Shown here: in pieces, positions 33,697-42,444 of the stretch
How positions within the stretch are numbered: the stretch's first letter is position 1
How the letters are laid out: the number at the start of each line of letters is the position of its first letter
Assembly: GCA_002429115.1 (NCBI GenBank)
Contig: DIYS01000237.1
Location: forward strand, 1 to 46,415
DNA length: 46,415 nt
From: Saccharicrinis sp. UBA6048
GTDB taxonomy: Bacteria > Bacteroidota > Bacteroidia > Bacteroidales > Marinilabiliaceae
Direction of reading: 5' to 3'
Made by a program: the position numbers and the translations under genes
The notes under the pieces: generated by a model
Database searches by the model: none
What the model was told of the DNA's origin: nothing
The model's input: only the letters and a program-made list of their open reading frames with translations

Positions 33697-35688
33697 CTAA
33701 TTTTCCATCAATTTAGTAACTAATTCGAACATAAACAGTTGCGAAGTCAATTTATTATTCCCTTTCACATAACGATTGTCTTCATTAATATTACGCCCCT
33801 TCAATCCGTCGTTAAGTTGATAATCAATTTGTTGCCTGAGTAAATCCTTTGCTTCTGCATCATATACCGGAAAGGCAATCTCAACGCGGGCAGACAAGTT
33901 GCGTGTCATCCAATCGGCTGAGGCTAAATAAACATGGTCATCATCAAAGTGGTAAATACGAGTGTGCTCCAAAAACTTATCAATGACACTCACGACCTTA
34001 ATGTTTTCAGCCTGTTGTTCACTAATAGGCGAATAACAACAGATCCCTCGAACCACCATATTGATGCGTACGCCTATATCAGCAGCTTCCCTTATTTTGT
34101 CAATCATCTTGATATCCTCAAGACTGTTTAGCTTGATGTTAAGTTCTAGTTTTTCTCCTTTTGTGGCTTTCTTAATCGACTTATTTAATAAACTGTACAG
34201 TTTCTTACGTAATACAAATGGAGCTACTAATAACTCCTTAAAATGCGGTTGATAATCTTCATCCTGCAAGAACATAAACACCTGATTAAGATCATCGGTA
34301 TAGCGTTTATCTGCTGTCAAAATTCCATGGTCGGCGTAAATTCGTGCTGTCTTCTCATTGAGGTTGCCTGTTCCCAAATAAGCATACGATTGAACGGTAT
34401 CACCTTCGCGTCGCTTCACCAGAAATACTTTTGCATGTACCTTTAAGTTATCAATCCCATACTTTACAATCGCTCCCGCCTTTTCCAGGCGTTCGCCCCA
34501 ATAGATATTGGACTCTTCGTCGAAACGTGCCAATACCTCTGACAAAACAAACACCTTTTTGCCCTTTTGGGCTGCTTTTTCCAATGCCAGTCCAACCTCT
34601 GAGCCATGACTTACCCTATACAGTGTAGTATAAATCTCCTCCACCGCATCATCTTCAGCCGCCATGGTTAGAAAACGTGTCACATAATCAAACGACTGAT
34701 ACGGAAAACTCAGAAATACATCCTTTTCCTTTACGGACTGATACCAATCCTTACTATCATCAAGTCGTTTAACAGGTAGTTTTTCCTCGACAGGATAATA
34801 TAAATGAGGTTTGTCCTTAAACTCAGGAAAGCTAAAGAAATCGTAGTAATTGTGATAGCGGCCACCAGCAATCAAACTTGTCATATCAAGATCCAGTTGC
34901 TTGCGCAGGCTATTTATATGCTTAAATGGAATATTTTCATTGAATAAAAGTCGACAAGGTAATCCTGTATCCCGTTTTTTAAGGCTCTTTTTTATTTTCT
35001 TTACAATGCTGATATCCTGCTCCTCATCAATGTATAATTCAGCATCTCGCGATATTTTAACCGCATACACATCGGCTTCCTGACCTAATACCTTATGCAC
35101 ATTGTATTTAAAAATATCATCTACCTGAACGATCGTTGACGTATTATCATCATTTGAAAGTGTATTAAATCGCCCCCACTTTTTATAATCCATCTCCAAC
35201 TGGTAGCGTTTATCATTCGCGATCACATACTGATAGATGGCCTGATTCTTTAGGTGAAGCTCTTGTTCATTCGTTATTTCAATCAATTGAAAAGCATCGC
35301 TAAAAAACTCATCAAAGTGTTTTTCAATCAGCCTGCGATCATCTGCGCCTATATTACCACATAAAAACCGAATCCCTTCAGAGGCCATTTGTGGGACTAA
35401 CTCTTCAAAAAAAAGCTTACCCAGATATTCCTGTTGCTCGCTTACAATTGTATTAATCTGTTGAAGAATAAATGATGGACGATAGCCATATTTATTGCGC
35501 TTATCCCCTTTATACTTTTGCGCAAAACGATGACTGGCAACTCTAACTTTATAAAACTCTTCAAGATTCGAAGAGAAAATAGCAACAAATTTAAGTCGTT
35601 CCATTAAAGGAACAGATTTACTGGCCACTTCCTGCAATATTCTTGCATTAAAGGACAGCCAGCTTAAATCCCGATCAATATAGTTCAT
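33697..35688 (-). CDS. ppk1: Polyphosphate kinase 1
   Basis: A 663-residue polyphosphate kinase that reversibly makes long-chain polyphosphate from ATP. The N-terminus (YIDRDLSWLSFNARILQE) and head domain (VAIFSSNLEEFYKVRVA) are typical. The phosphorylated histidine is His418 in LKVHAKVFLV, and the second catalytic His575 is in EHTRIYHF. Its length is a little short of the E. coli enzyme. It is followed by the HD-PycTM gene after five bases and is preceded, after a 195-base gap with a palindrome, by the GAF gene on the same strand. The PiT transporter is about 8 kb away, but a functional link cannot be shown. Confidence 0.96.
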   Translation of the reverse strand: MNYIDRDLSWLSFNARILQEVASKSVPLMERLKFVAIFSSNLEEFYKVRVASHRFAQKYKGDKRNKYGYRPSFILQQINTIVSEQQEYLGKLFFEELVPQMASEGIRFLCGNIGADDRRLIEKHFDEFFSDAFQLIEITNEQELHLKNQAIYQYVIANDKRYQLEMDYKKWGRFNTLSNDDNTSTIVQVDDIFKYNVHKVLGQEADVYAVKISRDAELYIDEEQDISIVKKIKKSLKKRDTGLPCRLLFNENIPFKHINSLRKQLDLDMTSLIAGGRYHNYYDFFSFPEFKDKPHLYYPVEEKLPVKRLDDSKDWYQSVKEKDVFLSFPYQSFDYVTRFLTMAAEDDAVEEIYTTLYRVSHGSEVGLALEKAAQKGKKVFVLSEVLARFDEESNIYWGERLEKAGAIVKYGIDNLKVHAKVFLVKRREGDTVQSYAYLGTGNLNEKTARIYADHGILTADKRYTDDLNQVFMFLQDEDYQPHFKELLVAPFVLRKKLYSLLNKSIKKATKGEKLELNIKLNSLEDIKMIDKIREAADIGVRINMVVRGICCYSPISEQQAENIKVVSVIDKFLEHTRIYHFDDDHVYLASADWMTRNLSARVEIAFPVYDAEAKDLLRQQIDYQLNDGLKGRNINEDNRYVKGNNKLTSQLFMFELVTKLMEN

Positions 35689-35783
35689 GTATAAATCATG
35701 TTATAAAAATATATGACTAGAAAATTCACTTTTAGAAATACAAGTAGACCAGCCTTTATCTTTAACTACGAATTTAGCGAATT

Positions 35784-35822
35784 ACACTAATTTTTAGTTC
35801 TGCTATGCGGAACAATTAGTGT
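35784..35822. repeat. Two-tier palindrome between the GAF gene and ppk1
   Basis: Nine-base arms (ACACTAATT 35784-35792 and AATTAGTGT 35814-35822) enclose an inner seven-base-pair stem (35797-35803 with 35807-35813, one G-U pair) with a three-base loop TAT. A four-base bulge (TTTA) separates the tiers on one side. There is no T-tract. It lies downstream of the GAF gene and upstream of ppk1. It could be a dispersed palindromic repeat or an mRNA-processing hairpin. Confidence 0.8.
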
Positions 35823-35883
35823 TAAATAGTGCAATTTGCGGTTCTGTTTTTAATTGTTTTAAAGCAATTTCTCTTATTATAGC

Positions 35884-38259
35884 TTAACCTAATACGCTTT
35901 CATACATTTTCTCATTAATTTCTTTTAAAGCAGTACCATTGTAATCCACTTCGATTCGTAAAGCCCTTAAGCCAGAAGCACCTTTTAAATCCTCCAATTC
36001 CAGTTCTTCCACTTTATCGGTAATAAAACCTTGTGCCTGCAGATACTCTACGTAATGTTTGTACTCGGCAATTTCATCAGCATGCGAATAAATAATGGCA
36101 ATTTTACCAACTTGGGTAATTCGTTCATTGGTGCCTTTGATCAATGCTTTGTCAATACGCTTTTTTGTTATCTCATACCGGATATTGTAAGCACCAGCCA
36201 CATCGAACTTCTTCTCATCCTGACGAAAGGCAATACTCAATGGGTTCGAATGTACTAAAATCAACTGGGTTATATCCAGCCTGGTCTTTAAATCAGGCTG
36301 CAGATCACGTACAGTTCTCGCCACACGTACCTTTACAAGCAATTGCCACAAGCGTATATTTTTCAGATAAATATCACTGTATTCCAGATTATTGACCAAT
36401 GACTGACCGATGTATCCATTGTATTCAACGCCATCTGTTCTGTATTTCTCAAAATAATGAGGGAAAACAGCCTGAGCCCGCACCTGCTCCTTCTCTATCA
36501 CATCACTTACCTGGTCGTTAATCATCGTTAGACTTTCTTCAAAGTCCTTTCGCTTATTATACAAAACGCCCAGTTCAGGATCTAACATTTTAAAGTAGGC
36601 ATCTACAGCATCCACCATGTCCGGATATCGTCCTTTTAGGAGGCTGAATACCGGATCGATTTCATTCTTTAAAAACTCGATAATAACCACCTCATCACCT
36701 GCTCTTAAGCCTGCTTCAACGGTAGTCAGGTGCTTCGAAATCTTAAACCTCAAATCACTTAACAATGGTACATCATTCAGATATTCATTAGCTTCCAATA
36801 TAGAAGATGCAGCCACCAACTGAGTTTTTAAGTCTTCCCTGATGGCCAGGTTACGCTCAATTGATGATCCCCGAATATCTGACGCTCCATAAATTGGCAC
36901 AACATCAGGAAAAACAATATTATTCATTGAGCTGGAATCATGAACCTGATCTTCATTGATCAGGAGTGCGGCTTCTTGTCTGAAGCGCCATTCAACAGTC
37001 GGGTGAATGGCCGTAAACTGCTCCTGAATAACGGATCGTACCATATCGTCCCAATCTTCTTTGGAACGCTTCATGGCAAGGGCAAATACCGGAAACAGGT
37101 CGTGTAACAACTTAATCTGAATCATAGTGATGGCGCCCGGCATCTTACAGCCAAACTCCAACATACCCATTATTTCATCATCCAGAACCAATGGAACAAT
37201 GGCATGACTGCGAATTCCTCTTTCCAGAAACGCATCAACCACATCGTTCTTTTCTTCTTTCTCAAAATCAGCGGTTATTACAATACGCCTCTCTTTAAAC
37301 GCTTTTTCATAAACGGTTCCCTGATAATCATGACAATCCAGTTCTTCCCTCGGAATAATGGTATTCCATATGAAATTTTGATTAATGGCCGTTTCAAAAC
37401 CATAGTTGGCTGCCATTCCAAACTCAGCATGCGGATTATTGATGAGTGTCCTTATCTTGCTTTTAATCTTTAAGAAGCCATCTTTTGACAGGATGGTCTC
37501 TTTCCTTAATAAGTCGGATTTTAGATCAGAAATAACAAAATCCCTTGTAACATCATTATAATTAAGGATCAGAAGCCCATGAAACTCGAATTTGTCCAGA
37601 GGAATAATTTCATTCCACAGATCTAAATCATGGTCGTTGTCAAACAGCATCTTCAGCGAATCGGCATCCAGTTCCTTTAATTTGCCTTTTACCTTAACAC
37701 GTAAATATTCTGTATTAAAACGTGTGTTAAAATATCGAATGGAATTATCCTTTGTATCTGTTCTCTTAAGTGCAAATGGCAGATCAATTGGGATATTTAA
37801 TTGAAAAAACTTTTCCAGTATGATAAAATAGGCCTGGTATAAAATATGAACAAGCTTTTGATTATCCGTTATATCTTTAGCTAACTCAACCTGACGATGA
37901 TCGCCACCTAATACTTTTTCAAAAGCTGATGTAGAATAGATTGGTCCCGACTGCATGTCAAATGGCTTCCAAGCCGAACCATAGTCTACTTTATCGGTCA
38001 AGGGATTAAATGTAAAAGCCATTAAACGCTTCACCAATGCCTCATTCTTATCCAAATCTTCCCTGGACAGATCATTCTTTTTAAGTTCAGGCGCGCTTTC
38101 AAGCTGAGCCAATACATCTTTTGCCATGCTCTGCATTGGATGTTCCGGATCTTTGTTGATGCGCTCAATATCTTTTATCAAATACTGTAAACTTAATGTT
38201 GATTTGAACGGAGCTTTACACATTGTGCAATTCACCCTCATATTATCTGTTTTTTCCAT
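35884..38259 (-). CDS. Large GAF-domain protein of unknown function
   Basis: A 791-residue cytoplasmic protein with no signal peptide or membrane helix. A Cys-x-x-Cys pair (Cys11, Cys14) is near the N-terminus, and a GAF-like domain spans about 285-400, with the segment SHAIVPLVLDDEIMGMLEFG typical of the last GAF strands. The two flanking regions of 280 and 390 residues match no family that I recognise; the C-terminal part is rich in charged helices. GAF domains bind small ligands such as cyclic nucleotides. The gene is upstream of ppk1 on the same strand, so it may act in the same regulatory circuit. ATG at 38259 is preferred to TTG at 38277; ATG at 38241 is a shorter alternative. The function is not known. 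Confidence 0.8.
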   Translation of the reverse strand: MEKTDNMRVNCTMCKAPFKSTLSLQYLIKDIERINKDPEHPMQSMAKDVLAQLESAPELKKNDLSREDLDKNEALVKRLMAFTFNPLTDKVDYGSAWKPFDMQSGPIYSTSAFEKVLGGDHRQVELAKDITDNQKLVHILYQAYFIILEKFFQLNIPIDLPFALKRTDTKDNSIRYFNTRFNTEYLRVKVKGKLKELDADSLKMLFDNDHDLDLWNEIIPLDKFEFHGLLILNYNDVTRDFVISDLKSDLLRKETILSKDGFLKIKSKIRTLINNPHAEFGMAANYGFETAINQNFIWNTIIPREELDCHDYQGTVYEKAFKERRIVITADFEKEEKNDVVDAFLERGIRSHAIVPLVLDDEIMGMLEFGCKMPGAITMIQIKLLHDLFPVFALAMKRSKEDWDDMVRSVIQEQFTAIHPTVEWRFRQEAALLINEDQVHDSSSMNNIVFPDVVPIYGASDIRGSSIERNLAIREDLKTQLVAASSILEANEYLNDVPLLSDLRFKISKHLTTVEAGLRAGDEVVIIEFLKNEIDPVFSLLKGRYPDMVDAVDAYFKMLDPELGVLYNKRKDFEESLTMINDQVSDVIEKEQVRAQAVFPHYFEKYRTDGVEYNGYIGQSLVNNLEYSDIYLKNIRLWQLLVKVRVARTVRDLQPDLKTRLDITQLILVHSNPLSIAFRQDEKKFDVAGAYNIRYEITKKRIDKALIKGTNERITQVGKIAIIYSHADEIAEYKHYVEYLQAQGFITDKVEELELEDLKGASGLRALRIEVDYNGTALKEINEKMYESVLG

Positions 38260-38438
38260 CTCCCTAATTTTCAACAAATTTTAATCAATTCCTTCTAAAT
38301 ATCTCTTTCAAAGTGTATGAAACTGAAAGATACGAACATTAAATGGGACAATATACTAATGAAACATTTTAGCGCTGTAATAGTTGAATTGCCATAAAAC
38401 TTACCCAATAGATGAATCAGATATTTCCTGCTTTGTTT

Positions 38439-38446
38439 TATATTTG
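38439..38446 (+). promoter_or_regulatory. Putative -7 element for the men genes
   Basis: TATATTTG matches TAnnTTTG exactly and ends only 14 bases before the TTG start of menF. Transcription from it would start near 38453, leaving a leader of about eight bases to the TTG or 14 to the GTG. No clear -33 TTG lies at the expected spacing. The 183-base spacer to the divergent GAF gene holds no other feature that I can support. Confidence 0.45.
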
Positions 38447-38460
38447 GGAGCTATATACAA

Positions 38461-39546
38461 TTGAACGTGAATCTTGATATAGAAAATAAAATATACGGTC
38501 ATGATTATGACAGTGTCGTCTTATACAGATTACCTTTTAAAAAGGAAAGTCATATTTTGCTGGGTTTCGCAGAATCTGTTATCAATGGAATTAGCGAGCA
38601 TCACCTAAGCAAGGATGGTTTTGTTTTTGAGCCATTTGAGGCAAACTTAAATCAAGGCATCTTTATTAATAGTGCATTTACGGGTAGCTTTGAAACCTTA
38701 TCTGCAGTTCAAAAACAAGACCTTGGTAATCTTATCCCGCAGTTTGAAAACATGGATAAAGTCCGTGAAACAAGCTTTGAAGAATATGCCAAGAACTATC
38801 AGCAAATGCTCAAAACCATTAATGAAGGTGAACTCGATAAGGTGATTCTTTCCAGAATTAAGACAGGGCCGAAAATCAGCAATATACAGGCAATTAATGT
38901 ATTTGAACAGCTTGCTTCCAATTACTCACATGCCTTCGTCTATGTGATTTTCTCATCGAAAATTGGTTTATGGATCGGAGCTGGTCCGGAACTACTCTTA
39001 AGATACGATGGTAAACGATTAAACACCGTATCGTTAGCCGGAACGATTCCGAATACTTCTACTTCCAAATGGACAGCTAAAGAGTTGGACGAACAGTCAA
39101 TTGTCACTGAATACATTGAAAACGTCTTACTCAATCACCAGGTGGAGGACATTATTATATCTGATCCACAAACCATTAGTGCAGGCCAAATAAAACACCT
39201 TTGTAGCTACTTTTCATTTACCTGCCCCAAAATTAATGGCAATCATATTGGCATTTTGTATGATTTGCACCCTACGCCAGCTGTTTGTGGCATGCCAAAG
39301 GAGGATGCCTACCAATTAATTATGAAAACAGAACAGCACGACCGTGAATTTTATGCTGGCTTTTTAGGCCCCGTTGTCAATAACACTTACGAGTTTTATG
39401 TCAATTTAAGATGCTTAAAGACTACCAAAAATGGCACGGCATTGTTTGTTGGTGGTGGCTTAACAAAAGACAGTGATCTGAAAAAAGAGTGGCAGGAAAC
39501 CGAATTGAAGTCTCAAACTCTTTTGTCGGTTCTGAAAAATATTTGA
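38461..39546 (+). CDS. menF: Isochorismate synthase
   Basis: A 361-residue chorismate-utilising enzyme that turns chorismate into isochorismate, the first step towards menaquinone. Conserved segments include LDKVILSRIKTG, GAGPELLLRYDG, TVSLAGTIPN, HPTPAVCGMPKEDAY and EQHDREFYAGFLG. The start is unusual: there is no ATG before about residue 99, and only TTG at 38461 or GTG at 38467 can give the conserved N-terminus. It ends in TGA 13 bases before menD and is first in the menF-menD-menB run. The men branch rather than an iron-scavenging (entC) role is inferred from these neighbours. Confidence 0.93.
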   Translation: MNVNLDIENKIYGHDYDSVVLYRLPFKKESHILLGFAESVINGISEHHLSKDGFVFEPFEANLNQGIFINSAFTGSFETLSAVQKQDLGNLIPQFENMDKVRETSFEEYAKNYQQMLKTINEGELDKVILSRIKTGPKISNIQAINVFEQLASNYSHAFVYVIFSSKIGLWIGAGPELLLRYDGKRLNTVSLAGTIPNTSTSKWTAKELDEQSIVTEYIENVLLNHQVEDIIISDPQTISAGQIKHLCSYFSFTCPKINGNHIGILYDLHPTPAVCGMPKEDAYQLIMKTEQHDREFYAGFLGPVVNNTYEFYVNLRCLKTTKNGTALFVGGGLTKDSDLKKEWQETELKSQTLLSVLKNI

Positions 39547-39559
39547 CCTTTGTACGCTT

Positions 39560-41251
39560 ATGAATAAAGCTGTTTCTGACAAGAAAGTCGTAAAGACTAT
39601 AATCGATATATGTATTGCTGAAGGACTGAAAGAGGTGGTGATCTCACCCGGATCGCGCAATGCACCATTAACAATTACCTTTTCAGCGCATCCTGAAATA
39701 GACTGTTTTTGCATAGTGGATGAACGAAGTGCCGGATTTTTTGCCCTTGGCATGGCACAGCAAACGGGTCGTCCGGTGGCCTTGGTCTGTACCAGTGGAT
39801 CAGCGCTATTAAACTATGCACCAGCGATTGCTGAAGCCTATTACCAAAACGTACCGCTCGTGGTGATAAGTGCTGATCGCCCGGTTGAGTGGATTGATCA
39901 GGCTGACGGGCAGACAATACGACAAATGGGAGCGCTTGATAACATTGTGAAGTACAGTTGTCAATTGCCTACTTCGGCCAATGCCAATACTTGGCACGTT
40001 AATCGCATGTTGAGTGAGGCATTTTATCATTGTCGCTATAAGTTAGCGGGACCGGTACATATAAACGTTCCGCTTGATGAACCATTGTATGGAAAAACAG
40101 TGCATCCTGACGAACCTCAAAGATCCATCCGGCAAATACAATCGTGTGCATCCGTTTCTGAAGCTGACATCTTAGGTTTAAGTGAATCATGGTCAAAAAA
40201 TGATAAGGTGCTGATTGTCGTTGGTATGCAAACACCTGACGAGCGTTTGGTAGAAATACTGAATACCTTATCAAAAATGGAGCAGGTGGTTATCCTATCT
40301 GAGACTACATCAAATGTGTATGGTGACGAAATTATTTCAGGCATTGATAAAGTAGTATCGACAATTACCGATGAAGAAGTTCACTTCTTTAAACCATCGC
40401 TTCTGATAACTTTTGACGGTGCTGTGGTTTCTAAAATGGTCAAAACATTTTTGCGCAACTACAAAGCCAAAGAGCATTGGCATATCAGCCCGGCCAGTCG
40501 TCATTTAGATACCTATCAGCAACTGACCACATCTATTGAGGCCAAACCAGTAGAATTTTTCGATCAATTATTGCCTCATATCACATCGGTTAAAAGCCGA
40601 TATAAAACCACCTGGTTAAACAGGGCTCAACGCTCTGATAAAAACCATATGGAATTTGCCGATAAGAAGACCTGGAGTGATTTCAGAGCTTTTTCGTGCA
40701 TTGCTCAACATGTGCCTGCCGATTGGCAATTGCAATGGGGAAATAGTTCGGCCATTCGTTACGCTCAATTATTTGACGCCTTTTATGGGCCGATAACTTA
40801 TTGAAATCGTGGCACCAGTGGCATTGATGGCAGCTTAAGCACAGCTGTTGGCGCCAGTTATATATCACAAAAGCCAATGCTATTAACCATTGGAGATCTA
40901 TCGTTCCTATACGACAGTAATGGCCTGTGGAATAACTACCTAAAAGCTAATTTGAGGATCATCGTTATTAATAATGGTGGTGGTGGCATCTTCAGATTTA
41001 TTCCCGGCCCATCCGATACAGACGAATTAGAAGAGTATTTTGAAGCATCGCACAATCATAATATTCAATCATTGGCCGAGATGTATGGGTTAAAATATTT
41101 AATGGCCAATAATGAAGAAAGCTTGAACGAACACCTTCCAGAATTGTTTGGAGAGAGTGACAGGTCAATTATACTAGAAGTACAAACACCGGCTAAGGAA
41201 AATGCCGGCGTACTCAAATCTTATTTTAAACGCTTAAAAGAGGAATTATGA
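39560..41251 (+). pseudogene. menD: menD interrupted by one in-frame TGA codon
   Basis: MenD (SEPHCHC synthase) adds 2-oxoglutarate to isochorismate with thiamine diphosphate. Read straight through, the frame gives 563 codons, near the usual length of about 555. Codon 415 (40802-40804) is TGA. Before it are the ThDP Glu55 (VDERSAGFFALG) and the domain through GNSSAIRYAQLF. After it, in the same frame, are NRGTSGIDG, the ThDP-Mg motif GDLSFLYDSN (from Gly445) and INNGGGGIFRF, all intact. The residue before NRG is Ser or Ala in well-known MenD proteins and, as I recall, often Cys in Bacteroidota. A product ending at residue 414 would lack the ThDP-Mg motif and be inactive. Nonsense mutation, sequence error and recoding (for example Sec) all remain possible. 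The end overlaps menB by four bases (ATGA). Confidence 0.85.
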
Positions 41252-42069
41252 GCCAACGTAACTGGACTTCCGTAAAGGATTATGAAGATATTAAATTCGA
41301 ATATTTCGAAAACATTGGAAAGATAACCATTAACCGTCCAAGGGTATACAACGCATTCCGCCCAAAGACGGTTCTTGAATTGATTGATGCGTTTGATATC
41401 TGTCGTGAGCGACAAGATATTGGCGTTATCGTGCTTACCGGCGAAGGCGACAAAGCCTTTTGTTCAGGTGGTGATCAAAACGTTAAAGGCCATGGCGGAT
41501 ATATTGATGAAGGTGGTGTACCGCGTCTTAATGTATTAGATCTTCATAAACGAATCAGATCACTTCCTAAGCCTGTTGTTGCCATGGTGAATGGTTATGC
41601 AATTGGTGGTGGTCACGTACTGCATGTGGTATGTGATTTAACGGTTGCTTCTGACAATGCTATTTTTGGTCAGAGTGGACCTAAAGTAGGAAGCTTTGAT
41701 GGTGGATTTGGCTCCTCGTATCTGGCTCGTCACGTTGGTCAGAAGAAAGCGCGTGAAATTTGGTTCCTTTGTAAGCAATACTCTGCCAAAGAGGCTGAAG
41801 ATATGGGATTGGTGAATACAGTTGTTCCATTTGAGCAGTTGGAAGATACCACCGTTGAATGGTGTAAAACCATGTTGCAACGCAGTCCGATGGCATTACG
41901 TATGATTAAACGCGGGTTAAATGCAGAATTAGACGGTCAGACCGGAATTATGGAAATGGCTGGTGATGCCACCTTAATGTTCTATTTAATGGAGGAAGCG
42001 CAAGAAGGCCGCAATGCATTTTTAGAGAAACGCGATCCTGATTTCCAGCAGTTTCCTAAGTTTCCTTAA
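41248..42069 (+). CDS. menB: 1,4-dihydroxy-2-naphthoyl-CoA synthase
   Basis: A 273-residue crotonase-fold enzyme that closes the second ring of the naphthoquinone. Diagnostic segments are FCSGGDQ at 71-77, NGYAIGGGHVLHVVCDL near 115-131 and the catalytic loop GSFDGGFGSSY at 148-158 with Asp151. The ATG overlaps the menD TGA (ATGA), so its translation would depend on ribosomes arriving from menD; a stop in menD could therefore lower MenB. It is followed by a terminator 54 bases after its stop. Confidence 0.95.
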   Translation: MSQRNWTSVKDYEDIKFEYFENIGKITINRPRVYNAFRPKTVLELIDAFDICRERQDIGVIVLTGEGDKAFCSGGDQNVKGHGGYIDEGGVPRLNVLDLHKRIRSLPKPVVAMVNGYAIGGGHVLHVVCDLTVASDNAIFGQSGPKVGSFDGGFGSSYLARHVGQKKAREIWFLCKQYSAKEAEDMGLVNTVVPFEQLEDTTVEWCKTMLQRSPMALRMIKRGLNAELDGQTGIMEMAGDATLMFYLMEEAQEGRNAFLEKRDPDFQQFPKFP

Positions 42070-42122
42070 TGCGATGACGAATCGCTGATGAAGCGAATGA
42101 ATACGAACTTATATAAGTTATT

Positions 42123-42153
42123 AAGCACAATCTATTGAAGGTTGTGCTTTTTT
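42123..42153 (+). terminator. Intrinsic terminator of the men genes
   Basis: An 11-base-pair stem (42123-42133 with 42139-42149, one G-U pair) with a five-base loop ATTGA is followed by T residues to 42153. It lies 54 bases after the menB stop codon and ends the menF-menD-menB transcript. Confidence 0.92.
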
Positions 42154-42220
42154 GTGAAGGTCTCATCCGTTATGCACATGCAAAGCGTTAAGCGAGTGTT
42201 CATATTTTTTCTACTCAAAG

Positions 42221-42340
42221 ATCAAACGCCCATTGGTGTATTCCGATGCAGGCAAATGCCAATGGCTAATCAGGCCAGCAGTTGCATCGGTTTGATTGAC
42301 GTGATCAGTTACATAGGGCTGCGTTACACTGCGCCCTATG
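42221..42340. repeat. Multi-arm inverted-repeat element
   Basis: Within 120 bases are four nested or adjacent inverted pairs: ATCAAAC (42221-42227) with GTTTGAT (42290-42296); CCATTGG (42230-42236) with CCAATGG (42259-42265); CCGATGCA (42243-42250) with TGCATCGG (42283-42290); and CATAGGGC (42312-42319) with GCCCTATG (42333-42340). A short open frame over it (42142-42399) has no gene-like support. The sequence resembles an intergenic element that I associate with Bacteroidota genomes, but dispersal cannot be shown from one copy. It is part of the 593-base gene-free stretch 42154-42746, which otherwise holds the two repeats listed next and no supported gene. Confidence 0.7.
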
Positions 42341-42413
42341 CTGATAGATATCGCCCGCTTTGGGGCTTTATTTGCAGCTTTCTTCAGTATTTTATTTAAG
42401 ATGATGGTCTTTC

Positions 42414-42444
42414 ATCCGCTTAGCGGATACAAAGCACTAAGCGG
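42414..42444. repeat. Overlapping alternative hairpins
   Basis: ATCCGC (42414-42419) pairs with GCGGAT (42423-42428) around a three-base loop. The same left arm, as CCGCTTAG (42416-42423), can instead pair with CTAAGCGG (42437-42444). The two folds exclude each other. There is no T-tract and no nearby gene start on either strand. Confidence 0.65.

Noticed and set aside
39544..39546. Reassigned TGA codon across the genome
   Set aside because: The menF gene ends in TGA at a natural C-terminus and menD also ends in TGA, so TGA works as a stop in this genome.
40790..40820. Frameshift as the cause of the menD break
   Set aside because: The frame before and after TGA is the same (difference 1317 bases to the internal ATG, a multiple of three), so no insertion or deletion is needed.
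40877..41251. A separate 124-residue gene starting at ATG 40877
   Set aside because: The frame is continuous with menD and the conserved NRGTSGIDG stretch precedes this ATG, so it is the C-terminal part of menD. A restart product would lack that motif.
42142..42399. Open frame of 85 codons after menB
   Set aside because: It runs through the menB terminator and the multi-arm inverted repeats, has no recognisable domain, and looks like a frame created by a repeat element. It is not annotated as a gene.
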